The position numbers were made by a program, and so were the translations under genes. From the NCBI GenBank assembly GCA_015493675.1, contig WGCR01000336.1, positions 1-11,517 of the forward strand: 11,517 nucleotides of DNA. The letters are read 5' to 3'. The notes below the pieces were generated by a model. It made no database searches. It was not told where the DNA came from and was given only the letters and a program-made list of their open reading frames with translations. Below, piece by piece: positions 6,255 to 11,517 of this stretch; within the stretch, counting starts at the first letter, position 1; each line of letters starts with the position of its first letter. The DNA comes from Anaerolineae bacterium (GTDB lineage Bacteria; Chloroflexota; Anaerolineae; J102).

Positions 6255-6884
6255 ATGCTTACAACAATGACTGTTCAAGAATTTGTGTCCGAACTTGCGA
6301 GCGGATCTGCGACGCCCGGAGGCGGCTCGGCGGCTGGACTGGCAGGCGCTCAGGGGGCGGCGTTGCTGTCCATGGTGTGCAATCTCACCATTGGCCGCAA
6401 GAAGTACGCAGATGTTGAGAAAGAGATGTTGGTCGCACTGGATCAGGCGGAAACGCTGCGGCAGCGTCTGATCGAACTGATTGATGAGGATGTGCGGGCC
6501 TTCGATGGCGTGATGGCCGCTTATAAACTGCCCAAGGAGACGCCCGAGCAGAAAACCGCGCGTAGCGCGGCCATCCAGATGGGCCTGAAAGAAGCCACCC
6601 GCACGCCCATGAAGACCTTGCAGGCCTGTGTAGCTGTGCTGGAGCTGGCGCCCCGGGTGGTGGCCCATGGCAATCCCAATGTCATCAGCGATGGCGGCGC
6701 CGGTGTGCTGGCAGCCCACGCCGGCATGATGACCGCGGCCCTCAATGTCCGCATCAACCTCAACGCCATCAAGGACAATATCTTTGTGGTCGAGCAGAGC
6801 GCCCGCATGGATGAACTCATTGCCCGCGGCGACGCCGCCAAAGAAACAGCCTGGGCCATCGTGACCGAAAGGTTAGGGATGTAG
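6255..6884 (+). CDS. Cyclodeaminase/cyclohydrolase family protein (FTCD_C domain)
   Basis: A 209-residue, mostly helical protein consisting only of the formiminotransferase-cyclodeaminase C-terminal domain. Family marks are the N-terminal VQEFVSELASGSATPGGGS (7-25), with the PGGGS signature, then the helix DEDVRAFDGVMAAYKLPK (77-94) with conserved acidic residues, and the HGNPNVISDGGAG segment (138-150). Family members act on folate one-carbon units, releasing ammonia from 5-formimino-tetrahydrofolate or hydrolysing 5,10-methenyl-tetrahydrofolate. Without a formiminotransferase partner in the window, the exact substrate cannot be fixed; a methenyl-tetrahydrofolate cyclohydrolase is plausible. 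The ATG at 6255 has GGAG at 9 bases. It is the first gene of a co-directional set, with the GT-C-like gene 37 bases downstream, but no functional link between them is evident. Confidence 0.88.
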   Translation: MLTTMTVQEFVSELASGSATPGGGSAAGLAGAQGAALLSMVCNLTIGRKKYADVEKEMLVALDQAETLRQRLIELIDEDVRAFDGVMAAYKLPKETPEQKTARSAAIQMGLKEATRTPMKTLQACVAVLELAPRVVAHGNPNVISDGGAGVLAAHAGMMTAALNVRINLNAIKDNIFVVEQSARMDELIARGDAAKETAWAIVTERLGM

Positions 6885-6921
6885 TTGGCCGGTCGGCCTC
6901 TCTCCCATTCGCTTTCTTGCT

Positions 6922-8997
<2,076 letters not shown>

Positions 8998-9035
8998 TTG
9001 CCGGGATTGTTTCCGCAACTACCCAGAAATGAGTC

Positions 9036-9043
9036 AAGGAGGA
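9036..9043 (+). promoter_or_regulatory. Strong Shine-Dalgarno site fixing the aminotransferase start
   Basis: AAGGAGGA is a near-perfect anti-16S match 8 bases before the ATG at 9052. It rules out the in-frame TTG at 8998, which directly follows the stop codon of the preceding gene. It is the strongest ribosome site in the window and suggests high translation of this gene relative to its co-transcribed neighbours. Confidence 0.85.
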
Positions 9044-9051
9044 CTTACTTC

Positions 9052-10356
9052 ATGGCAAACAAAAAATCCCTTGCACAGGAGCTCATCGCTCGGGATGCGG
9101 CCAACATCTCGCCATCTTACACCCGCAGTTATCCCTTTGTGATGGCCAAGGGCCGGGGGTCGGAAGTGTGGGATGTGGAGGGGAAGCGTTATATCGATTT
9201 CGGCACAGGCATTGCCGTCACCAATACCGGTCACAGCCATCCCCATGTGGTGGAAGCCATCAAAAAACAGGCTGACGCCTTTTTGCACATGTCGGGCACC
9301 GATTTTTATTATACGCCGCAGATCGAATTGGCGGAACGGCTGAATCGGCTGGCCCCCATCTCGGGTCCCACCAAAGTTTTTTATGGCAATTCTGGCGCCG
9401 AGGCGGTGGAGGCTGCGCTGAAACTGGCCCGTTGGCGCACCGGACGTCCCCGGTTCATTGCCTTTTACAAGGCGTTCCACGGACGCACTTTTGGCGCGCT
9501 TTCTCTAACCGCTTCCAAAGCCATCCAGCGCAATGGTTTTGCGCCCCTGGTGCCGGGCGTGTCCCACGCGTTTTATCCCAATCCCTACCGCAATCCCTTT
9601 CCCGGCGAGGATCCAGGCCAGGCCGCGCTGGATTACATCGAAAATCACCTCTTCAAGACTACCACCCCGCCCGAGGAAGTCGCGGCCATCATCGTCGAGC
9701 CCATTCAGGGCGAGGGCGGCTACATTGTGCCGCCCGATAATTTCCTGGCGGGCCTGCGCGAGCTGGCCGACAAGCATGGCATCCTGCTCATCTTCGATGA
9801 GGTGCAAACCGGCTTCGGGCGCACGGGCAAGATGTTTGCGGCCGAGCACTGGGGAGTGGAGCCCGACATCATGTGCATGGCCAAGGGCATTGCCAGCGGC
9901 ATGCCTCTGGGCGCCATTGTGGCCCGGGACGATGTGATGACCTGGCCTCCGGGCGCACACGCCAGCACCTTCGGCGGCAATCCGGTGAGCTGCGCCGCGG
10001 CCCTGGCGACGCTGGATCTGCTGGAGGGCGGATTTGTGGAGATGTCGGCCCGCAGCGGCGCGTATCTCAAATCCCGCCTGCGCGAAATCGCCGAACGCTA
10101 TCCTGTGATGGGCGACGTGCGAGGCAAGGGCCTGATGGTGGGCGCCGAGCTGGTGAAGGACCCCGAGACCAAGGAGCCCTGGCCCGAGCTGCGCAATCTC
10201 ATCGTAGACAAGGCCTTCGAACACGGCCTGTTGATGTTGGGCTGCGGTAGTAACAGCCTGCGTTTCATCCCGGCGTTGAACATCCCCGAAGATATCCTGG
10301 ATGAGGGCATTTCCCTGTATGAAGCCGCCCTGGCCGACGCTTTGAAGTCCATCTGA
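9052..10356 (+). CDS. Class III PLP aminotransferase (acetylornithine/GABA family)
   Basis: A complete 434-residue pyridoxal-phosphate enzyme of fold type I, subgroup III. Visible landmarks are the N-terminal substrate region DFGTGIAVTNTGHSHPHVV (49-67), the phosphate-binding YGNSGAEAVEAALKLAR (111-127), FYKAFHGRTFGALSLT (138-153), EPIQGEGGY (216-224), the cofactor-ring aspartate Asp249 in IFDEVQTGFGRTG, and the Schiff-base lysine Lys278 in CMAKGIASGMPLGA. The STFGGNPVSCAAALATL block (305-321) is also typical. Such proteins transfer amino groups from omega-amino acids such as 4-aminobutyrate, acetylornithine or ornithine. The same 'acetylornithine aminotransferase family' also contains broad-specificity amino-acid racemases in thermophilic archaea, so a racemase cannot be excluded. 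No arginine-synthesis or GABA-shunt gene lies nearby to settle the substrate. It starts 54 bases after the GT-C-like gene and has its own strong ribosome site. Confidence 0.93.
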   Translation: MANKKSLAQELIARDAANISPSYTRSYPFVMAKGRGSEVWDVEGKRYIDFGTGIAVTNTGHSHPHVVEAIKKQADAFLHMSGTDFYYTPQIELAERLNRLAPISGPTKVFYGNSGAEAVEAALKLARWRTGRPRFIAFYKAFHGRTFGALSLTASKAIQRNGFAPLVPGVSHAFYPNPYRNPFPGEDPGQAALDYIENHLFKTTTPPEEVAAIIVEPIQGEGGYIVPPDNFLAGLRELADKHGILLIFDEVQTGFGRTGKMFAAEHWGVEPDIMCMAKGIASGMPLGAIVARDDVMTWPPGAHASTFGGNPVSCAAALATLDLLEGGFVEMSARSGAYLKSRLREIAERYPVMGDVRGKGLMVGAELVKDPETKEPWPELRNLIVDKAFEHGLLMLGCGSNSLRFIPALNIPEDILDEGISLYEAALADALKSI

Positions 10357-10392
10357 GCCGGACGTATCCAAAATGAGCTGAAGATCGATGAT

Positions 10393-10438
10393 TCTTGCGG
10401 GTGCGGCGCACCTTGCCCGGTGCGCCGCACCTACAAGA
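10393..10438. repeat. 46-bp REP-like palindrome overlapping a stop codon
   Basis: GGTGCGGCGCACC (10400-10412) and GGTGCGCCGCACC (10419-10431) are perfect inverted 13-bp arms around the loop TTGCCC. After two mismatched positions the pairing resumes with TCTTG (10393-10397) and CAAGA (10434-10438), giving 20-base arms with 18 pairs. It sits between convergent genes and reaches into the last codons of the minus-strand flippase-like gene, whose TAG stop is the complement of 10431-10433. The RNA hairpin would be very stable in both directions, but no T-run follows, so it is better called a REP-like element that may also act in 3'-end processing or termination. Confidence 0.8.
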
Positions 10439-11363
10439 GCATCAGCACGCCGCCGATTAGTCCGGTGATGACGGTGGCGAGATAGATGACGATGGACATG
10501 GCGAAGGCTGTTTCGGCTGGCGCTCCGATCTGGGTGTAGAGCCCCACATAGCTCAGCTCCCGCACGCCGATGCCGCCGATGCTGGGGATGAGCAGGGCCA
10601 GGGAGACCAGCGGGGTGAAAATCAGATAATCCAGCAGGGAGGCCTGCACGCCCAGGGCCTGGCCCGCGGTGATGTTGATGAGAATCCAGGACAGGTTGAA
10701 GAGAAGCGAGACGCCGATAGCTCGGGCCAGCGTGCGGTTGTCATAATCCTGCAAGGCGAAATAGAGGGAGCGCAGGCTTTCCATGCCCTCGATGCGATGG
10801 CTGACGCCCGCGGGCAGCAGGGCCAGGGCCTGACGATGCAGCCAGCGTATCCAGCTTTTCTGCCGCAGCACCCAGAAACCGGCCAGAGCCGCGAAAAAAG
10901 CGGCCAGCACGAAAATCTGCACCCAGATGCTGATGGCTGCCTGGCTGAAAGGCGCAGCCACTGCACCGATGCCCAGCAGCACCAGAATCCCCACAAAGCG
11001 ATCCAGCACCACCGTGCCCACGGCCCCGCCCGCATCGCCTGTTTCTCTGGCCAGATACACGCTCTTGGCCACGTCTCCGCCAAAGCCGGTGGGCAGCAGC
11101 GTGTTGAAGAATGCGCCGATGTAATACCAGCGGGCCAGTCGAGAGAAGGGAACGCCCATGCCGCGGGCGTCGGTCAGCACCTGCCAGCGCAACGTGCGCA
11201 ACAGAATGCTCAGGGCGAAGAGAATGACCGTCGCCCCCAGCCACCAGGGGTTGGCGTGAGACAGGTTCTGCGCCAGCGCATGCACATCGATGCGGCTGAG
11301 CAGAAACAGGATCAGGCCCAAGCTGATGACAACCTTGAGTAAAGTCTTCCAGTGCCTCCTCAT
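10431..11363 (-). CDS. Flippase-like / LPG-synthase transmembrane family protein (UPF0104 type)
   Basis: A 310-residue integral membrane protein with about eight hydrophobic segments. Family marks are RTLRWQVL (56-63), GAFFNTLLPTGFGGDVAK (83-100) and DRFVGI (121-126), the conserved core of the lysylphosphatidylglycerol synthase TM / UPF0104 family. In MprF, this domain flips aminoacylated lipids; in AglD-like proteins it is linked to glycan-lipid processing. Here it stands alone, with no synthase domain, so lipid or polyprenyl-glycan translocation is a family-based guess. The ATG at 11363 has no clear Shine-Dalgarno site upstream; the next two codons are AGG AGG. The protein ends abruptly in a membrane segment (GGVLMLL) with the stop inside the palindrome, so a short charged tail may have been lost. 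Its 5' side carries a repeat fragment rather than another gene. Confidence 0.85.
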   Translation of the reverse strand: MRRHWKTLLKVVISLGLILFLLSRIDVHALAQNLSHANPWWLGATVILFALSILLRTLRWQVLTDARGMGVPFSRLARWYYIGAFFNTLLPTGFGGDVAKSVYLARETGDAGGAVGTVVLDRFVGILVLLGIGAVAAPFSQAAISIWVQIFVLAAFFAALAGFWVLRQKSWIRWLHRQALALLPAGVSHRIEGMESLRSLYFALQDYDNRTLARAIGVSLLFNLSWILINITAGQALGVQASLLDYLIFTPLVSLALLIPSIGGIGVRELSYVGLYTQIGAPAETAFAMSIVIYLATVITGLIGGVLMLL

Positions 11364-11424
11364 AACCCGCCCATTTTGCCACAGAAATCGGGGAAGCCGG
11401 AAGTATTGTCTCCAACCTGTTTCG

Positions 11425-11517
11425 CAAAAAGAACGCAGATGACGCAGAAAAAGCGATCTGCGCAGATAAAAACAGATAAAATCAAAACAATCTGCGAAAA
11501 TTTGCGGGCATCAGAAG
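11425..11517. repeat. Start of a CGCAGAT-type palindromic repeat, cut by the window end
   Basis: CGCAGAT at 11434-11440 pairs with ATCTGCG at 11456-11462, and the latter is half of a perfect 12-bp palindrome ATCTGCGCAGAT (11456-11467). A further TCTGCG (11491-11496) and TTTGCG (11501-11506) follow in an AT-rich context. There is no coding signal. The composition (A-runs with CGCAGA units) differs from the GC-rich genes beside it. From memory, such CGCAGAT/ATCTGCG arrays are frequent dispersed repeats in several environmental phyla. The element probably continues past the window. Confidence 0.55.

Noticed and set aside
6886..6900. GGCCG/CGGCC mini-hairpin after the cyclodeaminase stop as a terminator
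   Set aside because: The stem is 5 bp with a two-base loop and has no T-run, and the next gene begins 22 bases later with no promoter visible, so read-through is more likely.
9505..10371. Open frame of 288 codons antisense to the aminotransferase
   Set aside because: The sense frame has all aminotransferase motifs and a strong ribosome site. The antisense product is His/Gln/Ala-rich with no recognisable motif.
10393..10438. Classical rho-independent terminator
   Set aside because: The stem is strong but there is no T-run on either side, and the symmetry extends into the coding end, so a REP-like element is the better description.

Overview
This window reads as ordinary chromosomal DNA from a GC-rich bacterium. 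It carries nine protein genes, no RNA gene that I can see, no CRISPR array and no transposase. The gene set suggests an uncultured Chloroflexota (Anaerolineae-like) lineage: a Thr/Pro-rich single-pass SH3b protein, a stand-alone cyclodeaminase/cyclohydrolase, a class III aminotransferase of the 'acetylornithine family' type, a GT-C-like membrane protein and a UPF0104-type membrane protein, with many small palindromic repeats between genes. The lineage is inferred from gene style only and was not tested.

Layout: (1) 125-1303 (+), a lipoprotein with an alpha/beta-hydrolase domain, possibly from a leaderless transcript. (2) 1338-2794 (-), a P-loop NTPase followed by a YhhN/TMEM86-family membrane protein, probably one transcript, converging on the lipoprotein across a small hairpin. 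(3) 2795-3155, a repeat-filled gap with a 159-bp MITE-like element and other small palindromes. (4) 3156-5207 (-), NAD-dependent DNA ligase LigA, bracketed on both sides by 7-bp tandem repeats. (5) 5305-6096 (-), an acidic single-pass membrane protein with an extracytoplasmic SH3b domain. (6) 6097-6254, a divergent promoter region with two extended -10 elements facing away from each other. (7) 6255-10356 (+), a cyclodeaminase/cyclohydrolase family enzyme, a large GT-C-like membrane protein and a PLP aminotransferase, co-directional and closely spaced. (8) 10393-10438, a 46-bp palindrome that supplies the stop codon of the next gene. (9) 10431-11363 (-), a flippase-like/LPG-synthase-TM family protein. 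(10) 11425-11517, the start of another dispersed-type repeat that runs off the window.

The protein genes do not form an obvious pathway or defence system. Two genes could relate to surface glycan or lipid work (the GT-C-like protein and the flippase-like protein), and YhhN and the lipoprotein hydrolase could touch lipids, but this is guilt by association only. The most distinctive content is the repeat landscape: at least five sequence types (16-bp-TIR element with CACGGAG units, heptad tandem repeats, a GC-rich 46-bp palindrome, a CGCAGAT-type repeat, and a CGCAAAG-like segment inside a coding region). Several of them touch start or stop codons. I found no convincing evidence of a wholly new biological system.
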